Shown: positions 1 to 8,163 of the stretch, piece by piece
Layout: every line of letters starts with the position of its first letter
Position numbering within the stretch: position 1 is the stretch's first letter
DNA from: Gammaproteobacteria bacterium
Lineage (GTDB): Bacteria; Pseudomonadota; Gammaproteobacteria; Pseudomonadales; Azotimanducaceae
Direction: 5' to 3'
Assembly (NCBI GenBank): GCA_009846005.1
Contig: VXYL01000068.1
Coordinates: forward strand, 194,626 to 258,625
Length of the DNA: 64,000 nt
Notes under the pieces: generated by a model
What the model was told of the DNA's origin: nothing
Seen by the model: only the letters and a program-made list of their open reading frames with translations
Databases searched by the model: none
Made by a program: the position numbers and the translations under genes

Positions 1-409
1 CGTGGAACTCCCGGGATCCCCATGGCTTATCGTTGGGTGCCTCCCGGATGGTGACGCTGGCCTCGACGTAGGCCTTGTAGACGTTGTCGGCGTTGTTCAC
101 GTCATAGAACACCCAGGTCGGCTTGATCGGTGCGGGTGTCTCGGCGAGGAAGATGGACACTTCGCCGTTCGTGACGGAACCGAAGGTCTTGTCTTCGCTG
201 TCGTCCGGCCAGTCCCAGTTCTCGGTGAACCCGAGCTTCGTCGTGTAGTGCTCGATGCTGTCCTCGACGCTCTTCACGTCGAGGATCGGCGTTGCATGCT
301 TGAACGAGAGATCGTTTGGATCGGCTTCCTCGTCGGAATGGGAATGGACCAGGACCGCGGCACCGAGTGCGGCGAGGACGAGGAGAAAGGGGGCAACGGC
401 GTGTTTCAT
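1..409 (-). CDS. Secreted VOC-superfamily (glyoxalase/bleomycin-resistance-like) protein, C-terminus outside window
   Basis: The reading frame opens at an ATG (407-409) and is still open at base 1, so the C-terminus is missing. The first 21 or so residues form a hydrophobic signal peptide (MKHAVAPFLLVLAALGAAVLV). A vicinal-oxygen-chelate module follows, with the opening strand motif ATPILDVKSVEDSIEHYTTKLGF, shown here only in part as PILDVKSVEDSIEHY, and the late motif VTIREAPNDKPWGSRE, which resembles the PWG-REF signature of bleomycin-resistance/glyoxalase proteins. Export to the periplasm is inferred from the leader. The substrate cannot be deduced, because VOC proteins include lyases, dioxygenases and binding proteins. 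It is divergent from the DUF35 gene that starts at 555. Confidence 0.75.
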   Translation of the reverse strand, partial: MKHAVAPFLLVLAALGAAVLVHSHSDEEADPNDLSFKHATPILDVKSVEDSIEHYTTKLGFTENWDWPDDSEDKTFGSVTNGEVSIFLAETPAPIKPTWVFYDVNNADNVYKAYVEASVTIREAPNDKPWGSREFH

Positions 410-554
410 CGGGGATCGTCTTCTTCCTAGTGGTAGGGACCGGAACCATAGCCGATGCCGATGCCCTTTGCCCGCACGCTCTGCGGCTGCGGTTGACCCC
501 ACCATCGTGGTCGCTTTCAATGCGTCGTTTCGTCTCAAGGCAACGGGGAAGGGG

Positions 555-971
555 ATGAAGCAGGGGGTTGATCCCGACGAACTTACGCGTCCGTTCTGGG
601 CAGCCGCCAACGAGAATCGGCTCGTCGTGCAGAACTGCACCACCTGCGATCGCTTGCAGCACCCGCCGGGACCGAGGTGCCACCAATGCGGTGCCGGCGA
701 CTCCCTGGAGTGGAAGGAGATGAGCGGCCGGGGCCGCATCTACAACTATGGCGTCGTTCACGACTGTCCGATTCGCCTACTCCAGGAAGACCAGCCGTTC
801 AACGTCGCGGTGATCATGTTGGACGACGATCCCGGAATCCAGATGTACTCGCACCTGCCGGGCACGCCTGTGGACGATGTCCCGGTCGGCGCCGAAGTCG
901 AGGTGGTGTTCGAGGCCACGGCGAACGGCCAGAAGGTTCCCGAGTGGCGCGTCGTGGCGGAGGCACGGTGA
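555..971 (+). CDS. DUF35 zinc-ribbon/OB-fold protein paired with a thiolase-like enzyme
   Basis: This 138-residue protein has a rubredoxin-like zinc ribbon (CTTCDRLQHPP then CHQC, about residues 28-48) and then the OB-fold typical of DUF35 proteins (GRGRIYNYGVVH and the later VGAEVEVVFE). The ATG at 555 was chosen because it sits just after a purine-rich GGGGAAGGGG stretch and because family members begin about here. The stop overlaps the start of the next gene by 4 bases (GTGA), which implies translational coupling. DUF35 proteins form complexes with thiolase-like or lipid-transfer enzymes, such as the steroid side-chain retro-aldolase Ltp2-ChsH2. The same partnership is inferred here, and the acyl-CoA substrate is unknown. 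Confidence 0.85.
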   Translation: MKQGVDPDELTRPFWAAANENRLVVQNCTTCDRLQHPPGPRCHQCGAGDSLEWKEMSGRGRIYNYGVVHDCPIRLLQEDQPFNVAVIMLDDDPGIQMYSHLPGTPVDDVPVGAEVEVVFEATANGQKVPEWRVVAEAR

Positions 972-2290
972 GTACGTCGCCTGCGCCTGCGTCCGTATAC
1001 CGCACCAAGGAGGGTCTTGGCCTCTGGGAGCATCGCGGCAAGGTGGCGGCGGCGGGAATCGGCCACTCGCCGACGTTCCGCCGATGGGACGGGACGCCGG
1101 AGAACTCGGTCGGCGGCATCAGCCTCCTGGCGCTCCGGCGTGCGATCGCCGATGCCGGCGTGAACCCGGCCGACATAGACGGTCTGGTCATGGACCCCAG
1201 CACGACCACCGGTGCCTTCTGGCCCCGGGGCAAACCGCTGCCTTGGGAGGCGATCAACGCCTACAACCGAACCGACGATCCGCTGGACGGCATCACGGGC
1301 CTTAGCGCCGCCTGGATCCTGGCCAACCTGCCGGAACTCACGGGAATCGAGTTCACGAACTACGGCGTTGGCTGCATGTCGAACGCCATCTGCGTCGCGG
1401 CCCAGGCCATCGGCGATGGGCGTGCACACACCTGCCTAGTGCTCAAGAGTTGGCACAACCTGGAAGGGCGCTACTACCAGGGCGGCGCCAACGCTGGCAA
1501 TGCGATTCCGGGATCGAGCGCCATCCGTTCGCTGTGGGGTACGCCGGCGTGTTTCGGCACCGCGGTGCAGTTTGCCGAGTACTGCCGCAAGTACGGCAAG
1601 AACCACGACATGATGGCGCCGTTCATCGAGAACTCGCGCCAGAACGGGCTCAAGTTCCCGGAAGGCTACTGGGCGCAACATCGGCCGGAGGAGATCACGC
1701 CCGAGGACTACCAGGCGGCGCGCTGGATCGCGAAGCCCGCCAACTTGTTCGACAACGACCTGCCGATCATGGTCTCGGCCGCCTACCTGTTCACCACTGC
1801 CGAACGCGCACGCCACCTCAAGCAGAAGCCGGTGTACATCCTCAACCACGCGACGAGCCGGACCCGGCCGCGCAGCCTGACGCCCACGCTCGACGAAGTG
1901 GAGGCGGACACCGCCCGCACCGCACGGAAGATCTACGAGGGGGCGGGCATCACCGCGGACGATCTATCCTTCGAGAACATGTACGACGGCTTTGCCCTGT
2001 TCCATCAATTCCACATCGAAGGACTCGGCTACCGGGGCCTCAAGTTCGGAGAAGCGCTCGACTTCTACCAGACCGACATCAGCATCAGCGGGCCGAACCC
2101 CGTATCGCCCAGCGGCGGCAACATCGGTTGCGGTCGCAGCCGGTTCTGGATGCACACGGACTGCATCCAGCAGATCCAGCAACGCGCCGGCGCCCGCCAG
2201 GTGACCGGTGTCAAACCCGAAATCGCCGTGTCGGGCGGGCCCATGCCCGTGGGCGGCAACTACATGGTTTGGAGCGCCACGCCGGATTGA
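968..2290 (+). CDS. Thiolase-like / lipid-transfer-protein (SCP-x/Ltp2 type) enzyme
   Basis: This 440-residue protein starts at a GTG that overlaps the DUF35 stop codon. It has the two-domain thiolase fold: an early KVAAAGIGHSPTFRR strand, the nucleophile-loop region NYGVGCMSNAICVAAQA (Cys in GCMS, about residue 140), and a glycine-rich C-terminal segment (NPVSPSGGNIGCGRS). Thiolase-like proteins coupled to DUF35 are usually not classical biosynthetic thiolases. Several cleave the 17-side chain of steroids by retro-aldol chemistry, and others are uncharacterised acyl-CoA enzymes. Which applies here cannot be settled from sequence alone. A cytoplasmic complex with the preceding gene product is the safest inference. 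Confidence 0.82.
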   Translation: MSTSPAPASVYRTKEGLGLWEHRGKVAAAGIGHSPTFRRWDGTPENSVGGISLLALRRAIADAGVNPADIDGLVMDPSTTTGAFWPRGKPLPWEAINAYNRTDDPLDGITGLSAAWILANLPELTGIEFTNYGVGCMSNAICVAAQAIGDGRAHTCLVLKSWHNLEGRYYQGGANAGNAIPGSSAIRSLWGTPACFGTAVQFAEYCRKYGKNHDMMAPFIENSRQNGLKFPEGYWAQHRPEEITPEDYQAARWIAKPANLFDNDLPIMVSAAYLFTTAERARHLKQKPVYILNHATSRTRPRSLTPTLDEVEADTARTARKIYEGAGITADDLSFENMYDGFALFHQFHIEGLGYRGLKFGEALDFYQTDISISGPNPVSPSGGNIGCGRSRFWMHTDCIQQIQQRAGARQVTGVKPEIAVSGGPMPVGGNYMVWSATPD

Positions 2291-2308
2291 GTTCTAGCAT
2301 GGATAACG

Positions 2309-2389
2309 CCGTAGGGGCGACGCTTGTCGTCGCCCGCGCAGGTTCTGCGGCTTGCTCGACACGGGACGGGACAAGCCCGTCCCCTACGG
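2309..2389. repeat. GTAGGGG-type palindromic intergenic repeat, copy 1
   Basis: The element begins CCGTAGGGGCGACG and ends CGTCCCCTACGG, so its termini are inverted repeats of each other. The interior holds two smaller hairpins (GGGCGACGCTTGTCGTCGCCC and GGGACGGGACAAGCCCGTCCC; each just at or under the motif length quoted). It fills the space between the thiolase gene and the HAD gene. Related copies occur near 7.9, 12.8, 19.9, 35.0, 44.7 and 50.7 kb. The organisation resembles REP/BIME elements. No transposase for it is seen in the window. Confidence 0.8.
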
Positions 2390-2424
2390 CGCTTTGCGCC
2401 GACGCCTAGAGTTAGTTTCTTCCA

Positions 2425-2787
2425 ATGCAGATGATCCTGATCAGTTTCGACATCGACGGAACGCTCGAAGAGGGCGACCCACCGGGCATTCTGACCATCG
2501 ACTTCGTGCGCGAGGCGAAGAAGGACGGCTACCTCGTGGGCAGTTGTTCCGACCGCCCGATCAGCGCCCAGCGCGCCATGTGGGCGCGACACGGCATCGA
2601 AGTAGACTTCGCGGTGTCGAAACACATGCTTCCCGAGGTCAAGTCGCGCTTCACGGCGGACGTGTACTACCACATCGGGGACCGGGAAGACTTGGACAAG
2701 CGCCCCGCCGAGCAGGCCGGCTTCGAGTTCCTTTGGCCCGATGAAGCACTGGCGAAGCCGTGGGCTAGAACCTCGGTCAGACGTTGA
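2425..2787 (+). CDS. Small HAD-superfamily protein
   Basis: This 120-residue protein opens with the HAD motif I signature ILISFDIDGTLEEGD (DxDGT, about residues 9-13), as in phosphatases that use the first Asp as nucleophile. Motif II-like serine residues (VGSCSDRP) and a GDREDLDKRPAEQAGFEF segment near the C-terminus follow, the latter resembling the motif IV Asp and the usual HAD ending. There is no room for a large cap domain. The 3' end overlaps the convergent molybdopterin-subunit gene by 11 bases. It could be a small phosphatase or polynucleotide-kinase-like HAD, and the substrate is unknown. Confidence 0.7.
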   Translation: MQMILISFDIDGTLEEGDPPGILTIDFVREAKKDGYLVGSCSDRPISAQRAMWARHGIEVDFAVSKHMLPEVKSRFTADVYYHIGDREDLDKRPAEQAGFEFLWPDEALAKPWARTSVRR

Positions 2788-5005
2788 GGTCGTGCTTGGA
2801 GATCGGCAACTCCCGAATCCGTACCCCGATTTCGTTGTGGATGGCGTTGGCGAGTGCCGGCGCGACCGGTGGCGTACCGGGTTCGCCGGCACCGCCCAGG
2901 GGACCGCCGGAGTTGACGATGACGGTCTCGATCTCGGGCATTTCGTCGATGCGCAGCATGGGGTAGTCGTGGAAGTTGCTCTGTTTGACCCGTCCCTTCT
3001 CGAGGCTGATCTCGCCGTATAGCGCGGCCGTCAGGCCGTAGACGATGCCGCTCTCCATCTGCGCGGCCAGGCCGTCCGGGTTTACCGCGTAGCCGGCGTC
3101 GATGGCGCAGACCACGCGTTCCACGCGCACGTTCCCGGCATCCACCCTGGCATCCACGACCTCGGCGACGATGCTGCCAAAGGACTCGTGGAGCGCGATG
3201 CCCCGGCCGCGACCCGGTCCCGACGCAACGCCCCATCCGGCCGCTTCGGCGGCCGCATCGAGCACTTTCCGGTGCCGGGGTTTGTGAACGAGCAAGTCGT
3301 GCCGAAATCGGTAGGGGTCCGCGTTGGCCAGCACCGCCAGTTCGTCGATGAAGGACTCGGTGAAGAAAGCATGCTGGGAGTGGTCGACGGCTCGCCAGAC
3401 GCCGAACGGCACGTGGGTGGGACTCGGCATCGAGGCGATGCGCTGGTTGTCGATGGCGTAGGGAATCCGGGGCGCTTCAGCAGGTTCGTGCTTGTCGACG
3501 TAGAGGTTTGTCCAGACGACGGGACGCCCCCTGTCGTCAAGGCCGGCGCGGAAGCGGCTGGTGACGGCAGGCCGGTACCTGTCCTGGGCGATGTCTTCTT
3601 CCCGGGACCAGATTAGCTTCGTGGGTGCGTTGGCGGCCTTGGCGACGCGTACGGCCTGCACGACGTAGTCATGCACCGACCGGCGTCCGAACGCGCCGCC
3701 CAGATATGCGTTGTGAACGATGACATTGTCCGGTTCGAAGCCGATGGCGTCTGCTGCGGCTGTCCGCGCCCCGAGTGGATTCTGGGTTCCGGTCCAGATC
3801 TCGCATACGCCGTCGTGAAGCCAGGCGGTGCAGTTCATCGGCTCCATGGCGGCGTGGGCTAGGTAGGGGACGCGGTATTCGGCCTCGAGTCGTCTTGAAG
3901 CGCCGGCGAGGGCCGCTTCGCAATCGCCTTGGTCGACCTCCACGTCGCCGGCATCGTCGATTTCCGCCTGGGCAAGCGCACGGTCGAACTGCGTGAATAC
4001 ACCGGCCTGGTCGAGGGCATCACGCCCGTTGGTGGACCATTCGATTGCCAAGGCGGCCAAGCCCCGATTGGCGTGCCAGTAGCCGTCGGCGACGACGGCG
4101 ATGGCATCGCCCAGGTTGACGACGCGTTCGACACCGGGAAGTCTCAACACCGCCGACTCGTCGACGGCTGCGACCCGCCCGCCGAATACCGGGCAACTGC
4201 GCACGGTGGCGGTCTTGAGATCCGGGAGCTGGGCATCGATCCCGAACGCCGCGCTGCCATCGACCTTGGCGGGAACGTCCTGGCGCTTGACGGATGTTCC
4301 GATCAGCGAGAACGCCTTCGAGTCCTTGAGCCTTGGTTTCGAGGACGGAGGGATTTGCGCGGCCGCCGCCGCGAATTCCGCATAGGTTGCCGTTCGTCCG
4401 CTCGCCTCGTGGCGGATATGGCTGTTCCTGAGTACAAGCTCGCGTTCCGGCACCTCCCAGGCTGTCGCTGCTGCCTTGGCCAGCATTTGCCGAGCCGCGG
4501 CGCCGGCGACCCGCATCCCGTGCAGCCCTGTGGCGCGGACGCTTAGGCTCCCGCCGGTGATCTGCAGGTCCATCGCCTGGGTCAGTTTCAGAACCACACC
4601 GTCCACCGTGCCCACGAGGGCGCGCGGAATCTCGGCATCCCCGAACAGGAAACCCTTCGCCAGGTTGTGGTTGGCGTATTCCGCGTGCGCCGGAGCCTCC
4701 TCAACGTCGACCAGGTTCCAGTCGGCGTCGAGTTCGTCGGCGAGCATCTGGGCGAGAGCGGTGTGGACGCCCTGGCCCATTTCGGCGTGCGGAACGATTG
4801 CCGTGGCGCGGTTGTCCGGTCCGATCTTCACCCACAGGTTTAGCAGCGCTTCGCCGGGATCGGCAACGACATCGCGTAGCCCGGGGGCGCGATGCCCCGG
4901 TCGAATGGCGATGCCGACGACCAACGTTCCGCCTGCAAGGACGCCGGCGGTGATGAGACCGCGTCGCGTCCACTTGCCGAGGCGTGGCTTCTTGGACTTA
5001 GCCAT
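2777..5005 (-). CDS. Molybdopterin-binding subunit of an isoquinoline 1-oxidoreductase-type (xanthine-dehydrogenase-family) hydroxylase
   Basis: This 742-residue subunit has a twin-arginine leader ([16 protein letters not shown]), so Tat export to the periplasm or membrane face is likely. That leader is typical of the IorB branch rather than cytosolic xanthine dehydrogenase. Cofactor motifs include [20 protein letters not shown] (about residue 430) and [20 protein letters not shown] near the C-terminus, whose Glu matches the catalytic Glu region. The start at 5005 follows an AGGAGCAGTCCG ribosome-binding site and overlaps the 2Fe-2S subunit gene by 8 bases. Family members hydroxylate N-heterocycles or aldehydes, passing electrons through the small subunit. 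The substrate here is unknown. Confidence 0.88.
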   Translation of the reverse strand: MAKSKKPRLGKWTRRGLITAGVLAGGTLVVGIAIRPGHRAPGLRDVVADPGEALLNLWVKIGPDNRATAIVPHAEMGQGVHTALAQMLADELDADWNLVDVEEAPAHAEYANHNLAKGFLFGDAEIPRALVGTVDGVVLKLTQAMDLQITGGSLSVRATGLHGMRVAGAAARQMLAKAAATAWEVPERELVLRNSHIRHEASGRTATYAEFAAAAAQIPPSSKPRLKDSKAFSLIGTSVKRQDVPAKVDGSAAFGIDAQLPDLKTATVRSCPVFGGRVAAVDESAVLRLPGVERVVNLGDAIAVVADGYWHANRGLAALAIEWSTNGRDALDQAGVFTQFDRALAQAEIDDAGDVEVDQGDCEAALAGASRRLEAEYRVPYLAHAAMEPMNCTAWLHDGVCEIWTGTQNPLGARTAAADAIGFEPDNVIVHNAYLGGAFGRRSVHDYVVQAVRVAKAANAPTKLIWSREEDIAQDRYRPAVTSRFRAGLDDRGRPVVWTNLYVDKHEPAEAPRIPYAIDNQRIASMPSPTHVPFGVWRAVDHSQHAFFTESFIDELAVLANADPYRFRHDLLVHKPRHRKVLDAAAEAAGWGVASGPGRGRGIALHESFGSIVAEVVDARVDAGNVRVERVVCAIDAGYAVNPDGLAAQMESGIVYGLTAALYGEISLEKGRVKQSNFHDYPMLRIDEMPEIETVIVNSGGPLGGAGEPGTPPVAPALANAIHNEIGVRIRELPISKHDLNV

Positions 5006-5465
5006 CGGACTGCTCCTGACCTGCTGCACGCTTTACGGCGCGGCGAATGCGCGCGTACGTTCCGCAGCGGCAGATGTTGCCGCGCATGGCGGCATCGATG
5101 TCGGCGTCGGTGGGCGCGGGTTTGGTGGCCAGTAGGGCGGCGGCGGACATGATCTGCCCGGACTGGCAATAACCGCACTGGGGAACCTGCTCAGCGATCC
5201 ATGCCTGCTGTACCGGGTGGAGCCCATCGCTCGTAGCCAGTCCCTCGATCGTGGTAACGGAGCGCCCGGCGGCGACGCGCAGCGGTATAGTGCAGGAACG
5301 GACTGCGGCCCCGTCCAGGTGAACCGTGCAGGCACCGCACTGGGCGATGCCGCAGCCGAACTTGGTCCCCGTGAGGCCGAGTTCCTCGCGGATCGCCCAG
5401 AGCAGCGGCATGTCGGGATCCGCTGCGAGCTGCCGGGCGACACCGTTAATCGTTACTTCAGTCAT
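4998..5465 (-). CDS. 2Fe-2S subunit (IorA-like) of the molybdenum hydroxylase
   Basis: This 155-residue protein has both expected iron-sulfur clusters: the plant-ferredoxin-type motif [15 protein letters not shown] and the C-terminal helical-domain pair [11 protein letters not shown] and [15 protein letters not shown]. Length and motif order match small subunits of xanthine-dehydrogenase-family enzymes. I chose the ATG at 5463-5465 (MTEVTINGV) because it follows GGCGGAGCCA and matches the usual family N-terminus. It relays electrons from the molybdopterin subunit encoded immediately downstream with overlapping ends. A FAD subunit is absent, as in isoquinoline oxidoreductase. Confidence 0.9.
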   Translation of the reverse strand: MTEVTINGVARQLAADPDMPLLWAIREELGLTGTKFGCGIAQCGACTVHLDGAAVRSCTIPLRVAAGRSVTTIEGLATSDGLHPVQQAWIAEQVPQCGYCQSGQIMSAAALLATKPAPTDADIDAAMRGNICRCGTYARIRRAVKRAAGQEQSDG

Positions 5466-5489
5466 TGGCTCCGCCCCCGTTCGGATCAA

Positions 5490-6314
5490 TCAGTCGCGTT
5501 TGAGAATCGCGCGCAGCACCGTGTCGACGTCGGCACCGCCGGGTATGTCCTTGAACTTGGCCATGCGGCCGTAGAGTTCGGCGGCGGCTTGGTGGAAGCC
5601 GCACGGCAGGTTCGCGGCCGAGAACGTCGAGGCGATCTCGTGCATTTCGCCGACGAAACGCCACGCCTTGAGGCTGGTGGCCGTGGCGCCGGTCTCGCTG
5701 CGTCGCACCAATCCCGGTTGGGAAATGTCCCACTCGTCGAGCAACGCGTTGCCGACGCCGTTGCTCTCGGCCAAGGCGCGAACCCCCAATATGAGCGCAA
5801 TGGAGCCCTTGGCGTAGGCGGCGTAGCACATCTTGAGCGCGGACGCCGCACCGGGCCCGCCGTCGACGACACGGGCGTCGACGAGGGTGTTATCAAACAA
5901 CGACGCAACCCGGTCCGCGCAGTTCCCGGACAGGTAGAACCGGGTGGTGCCTTCGCGCCATGCCGGCGGTCCCACGATGCCGCCGTCGACGTACCGGTCA
6001 CCGACAAGACGTTCGACCTTGGCGGCCGTGTCGGGCGATACCGCATTGCCGTCCACGTAGACACCGGCGAAACCGCGTTCGGTAACCGATTGGGCGAGGG
6101 CCACCGCGGCGTCCGGCGGACACACCGAAATCACGATTTCGGCATCGAGGGCCTCGTCGAGGGACGCCACCGCCCGAAGTCCGGCCCGGTACGCCCGATC
6201 GCGGGTGGCAGCGCTGCGGTTCGCAGACACCCAGGTGACGCCATGGCCGTTGCCGAGAAGGGCGGCGCCAACGGAAGCGCCCATGGCACCCGGATGGAGG
6301 AGGAGGATGTTCAT
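5490..6314 (-). CDS. NAD(P)-binding dehydrogenase with DUF1932 C-terminal domain
   Basis: This 274-residue protein begins with a Rossmann motif of the beta-hydroxyacid/6-phosphogluconate dehydrogenase type (ILLLHPGAMGASVGAALLGNGH). The cofactor-loop motif VDGNAVSPDTAA and the IVGPPAW segment follow. The C-terminal half (GPGAASALKMCYAAYAKGS) is the all-helical DUF1932 domain that carries the catalytic-lysine region. Its start overlaps the stop of the upstream M20 gene by 4 bases (ATGA), and 24 bases separate it from the downstream 2Fe-2S subunit, so all four genes appear to form one operon. The substrate is unknown and may be a product of the neighbouring hydrolase or hydroxylase. Confidence 0.85.
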   Translation of the reverse strand: MNILLLHPGAMGASVGAALLGNGHGVTWVSANRSAATRDRAYRAGLRAVASLDEALDAEIVISVCPPDAAVALAQSVTERGFAGVYVDGNAVSPDTAAKVERLVGDRYVDGGIVGPPAWREGTTRFYLSGNCADRVASLFDNTLVDARVVDGGPGAASALKMCYAAYAKGSIALILGVRALAESNGVGNALLDEWDISQPGLVRRSETGATATSLKAWRFVGEMHEIASTFSAANLPCGFHQAAAELYGRMAKFKDIPGGADVDTVLRAILKRD

Positions 6315-7750
6315 CGGCGGTAGTCCAGTGGGGGATCCCGGTCGCCAAGCAGCGGTCGGTAGACGAAATCGGCGCCGCGGCGCTGTTCGAACTCGGTTCG
6401 TGCCGCGGCCACGAGTTTCGGATTGACATAGAGTTCCCGGGCCGTGGCCGCGAGTACCTCGGCGGCCAGCATCATGCCCTTGTGGCCGATGCTCATGCCG
6501 CCCGCCGCGACGGCCTGCCAACTGTGGGCAGCTGTTCCGGGAACCCAGGTCGCGGCACCGAATCCTGCCGTCGGCACGTTCCAACTGACATCGCCGACGT
6601 CCGTGGATCCCGTCTTCTGGCGAAACTCGAACGGTGCGACTTCCCCCGCGGTGGAAAGCGGCAGTCGGTTGCCGAACAGCGATTTGCGGATCGCCTGGGC
6701 GAATTCGAGTTCGGCCTCGTCGTAGCTGACGCCGCCGAGTTTCAGCATTTCGGAATAGATCGCCTTGGCGAGAACCTCGTTGGGGAGCAACGGGTAGTTG
6801 CCATGCATGACCTCGTAGGCCATGCGGGTGCCGGTTCCCATTGCGGCGCCCTCCGCGGCGGCGACCACGCGGTCGAACAGCACTTCGACCTCGTCGCGCT
6901 CCGGATGGCGGACGTAGTAGTAGACCTGGGCACGCTCCGGTACGACGTTCGGCGCATCGCCGCCGTGCGTGATGATGTAGTGGATGCGGGCCCTCGACGG
7001 CATGTGCTCGCGGATCAGGTTGGCCATGTAGTTCATCGCCTCGACACCGTCCAAGGCCGATCGTCCCCGGTGCGGCGAAGCGGCTGCATGGGCGGCGATG
7101 CCGCGGAACGTGAAGCGCGCCGACTTGTTGCCGTTGCTGCTCTCGGGAACGGCGACGTTGCGGTCGTTGGGATGCCAATGCAGGGCGATGTCCACGTCGT
7201 CGAACAGCCCCGCGCGGGTCATGTAGACCTTGCCGGAACCGCCTTCCTCGGCGGGTGTTCCATAGACACGCACGGTCCCGGTGGTGCCCGAGGCGGACAG
7301 CCACTCGGCAATGGCGATGCCTGCGGTCGCCGAGGCGCTGCCGAACAGGTGGTGACCGCAGGCATGGCCCGGGCCCTGCTCGACAACCGGTTGCCGGCGG
7401 GGGACGGCGGCCTGGGAAAGGCTCGGCAGGGCGTCGAACTCGGCGAGGATGGCGATCACCGGCTTTCCCGAACCCCGGGATGCGATGAAGGAAGTGGGCA
7501 TGGCTGCGACGCCCTTGGTGATGGTGAACCCGTGTTCGTCGAGATAGGTCGCCAGCCGTGTCGAACTCTTCACCTCCTGGTAGCCGAGTTCGGCGTAGTC
7601 GAACAGGTCCGAGGCGATGGCAATGGCCTCGCTACGGCGTTGTTCGACCAGGTCGCCGATTTCCGCGCCCCACACGGGCAGCGCTGCTAGCCCGAGTGTC
7701 AGCAGCGCCAGGTGGGCGGGACGCGAGTTGTCACCTGAGGTTGGTCGCAT
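6311..7750 (-). CDS. Exported M20-family amidohydrolase (AbgB-like)
   Basis: This 479-residue protein has a signal peptide (HLALLTLGLAALPVWGAE). The M20D hydrolase body carries the metal-site motifs AILAEFDALPSL and GHACGHHLFG, the TPAEEGGSGKVYM segment, and the dimerisation-domain motif AHAAASPHRGRSALDG. The family resembles p-aminobenzoyl-glutamate hydrolase subunit B and other aminoacyl-amide hydrolases. It is the first gene of the minus-strand operon leading to the DUF1932 dehydrogenase and the molybdenum hydroxylase. An amide-bond cleavage step before oxidation is plausible but inferred. The ATG at 7748-7750 is the only start that keeps the leader. Confidence 0.88.
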   Translation of the reverse strand: MRPTSGDNSRPAHLALLTLGLAALPVWGAEIGDLVEQRRSEAIAIASDLFDYAELGYQEVKSSTRLATYLDEHGFTITKGVAAMPTSFIASRGSGKPVIAILAEFDALPSLSQAAVPRRQPVVEQGPGHACGHHLFGSASATAGIAIAEWLSASGTTGTVRVYGTPAEEGGSGKVYMTRAGLFDDVDIALHWHPNDRNVAVPESSNGNKSARFTFRGIAAHAAASPHRGRSALDGVEAMNYMANLIREHMPSRARIHYIITHGGDAPNVVPERAQVYYYVRHPERDEVEVLFDRVVAAAEGAAMGTGTRMAYEVMHGNYPLLPNEVLAKAIYSEMLKLGGVSYDEAELEFAQAIRKSLFGNRLPLSTAGEVAPFEFRQKTGSTDVGDVSWNVPTAGFGAATWVPGTAAHSWQAVAAGGMSIGHKGMMLAAEVLAATARELYVNPKLVAAARTEFEQRRGADFVYRPLLGDRDPPLDYRR

Positions 7751-7860
7751 GGAGGCCCTACGCTTGTTCGATGTGCAAACTTCGCGGCCGCAAAGTTCCG
7801 TTCGGCAACATACGGAAGGCTGCGAGCCAATTCAAATAGCCGATGTTGACGAGACCGCTT

Positions 7861-7980
7861 CGTAGGACGGGCTCGTCCCGTCCCGCTGCCTAGGCATCTG
7901 TATTCGGCGCACACCCATCTTGCCGCGCCCTATAATCCTGCCCCTTCAAAGGCGGGCTACCACAAGGGTAGCCCCTACGA
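7861..7980. repeat. Decayed GTAGGGG-type repeat, copy 2, in a gene-free interval
   Basis: The left end reads CGTAGGACGGGCTCGTCCCG and the right end reads GGGTAGCCCCTACG, a diverged version of the inverted termini seen in the other copies. It lies in the 413-base interval 7751-8163 between two minus-strand genes. No open reading frame of convincing quality was found there. The remainder of the interval holds the hairpin described at 8015-8085. Confidence 0.6.
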
Positions 7981-8014
7981 CGAGCGTCGGCGGTTCCATG
8001 CAGAATAGGATTGC

Positions 8015-8085
8015 GAGTGGAATCAAGGTTGCCGACTGCTCGTCGCGTACCGCCTGTTCGCGACGGCAACAACCCGATTCCACTC
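8015..8085. other. Long imperfect intergenic hairpin
   Basis: The arms GAGTGGAATC (8015-8024) and GATTCCACTC (8076-8085) are perfect inverted repeats. Inside them, GTTGCC (8028-8033) pairs with GGCAAC (8065-8070), and GTCGCG (8042-8047) pairs with CGCGAC (8059-8064), leaving an 11-base loop. That makes about 22 paired bases in 71. It has no T-run, so it is not a standard intrinsic terminator. It could be a small structured RNA or a mobile repeat remnant. Confidence 0.45.
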
Positions 8086-8163
8086 ACCTACATGGACAAT
8101 CGATTTGGGCGCAGGTTGCCAACTCGCGGGTGCATCAGTTTGAAATTTGGCGTCGATCTCGGA

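Noticed and set aside
5490-7304. A 604-codon minus-strand frame covering the DUF1932 gene
   Set aside because: Only its 3' half has protein-like sequence; the 5' half is antisense-like noise inside the M20 gene. The DUF1932 gene starts at 6314.
7925-7940. TATAAT-like -10 box in the gap after 7.9 kb
   Set aside because: No acceptable -35 element at the right distance and no gene downstream on that strand.
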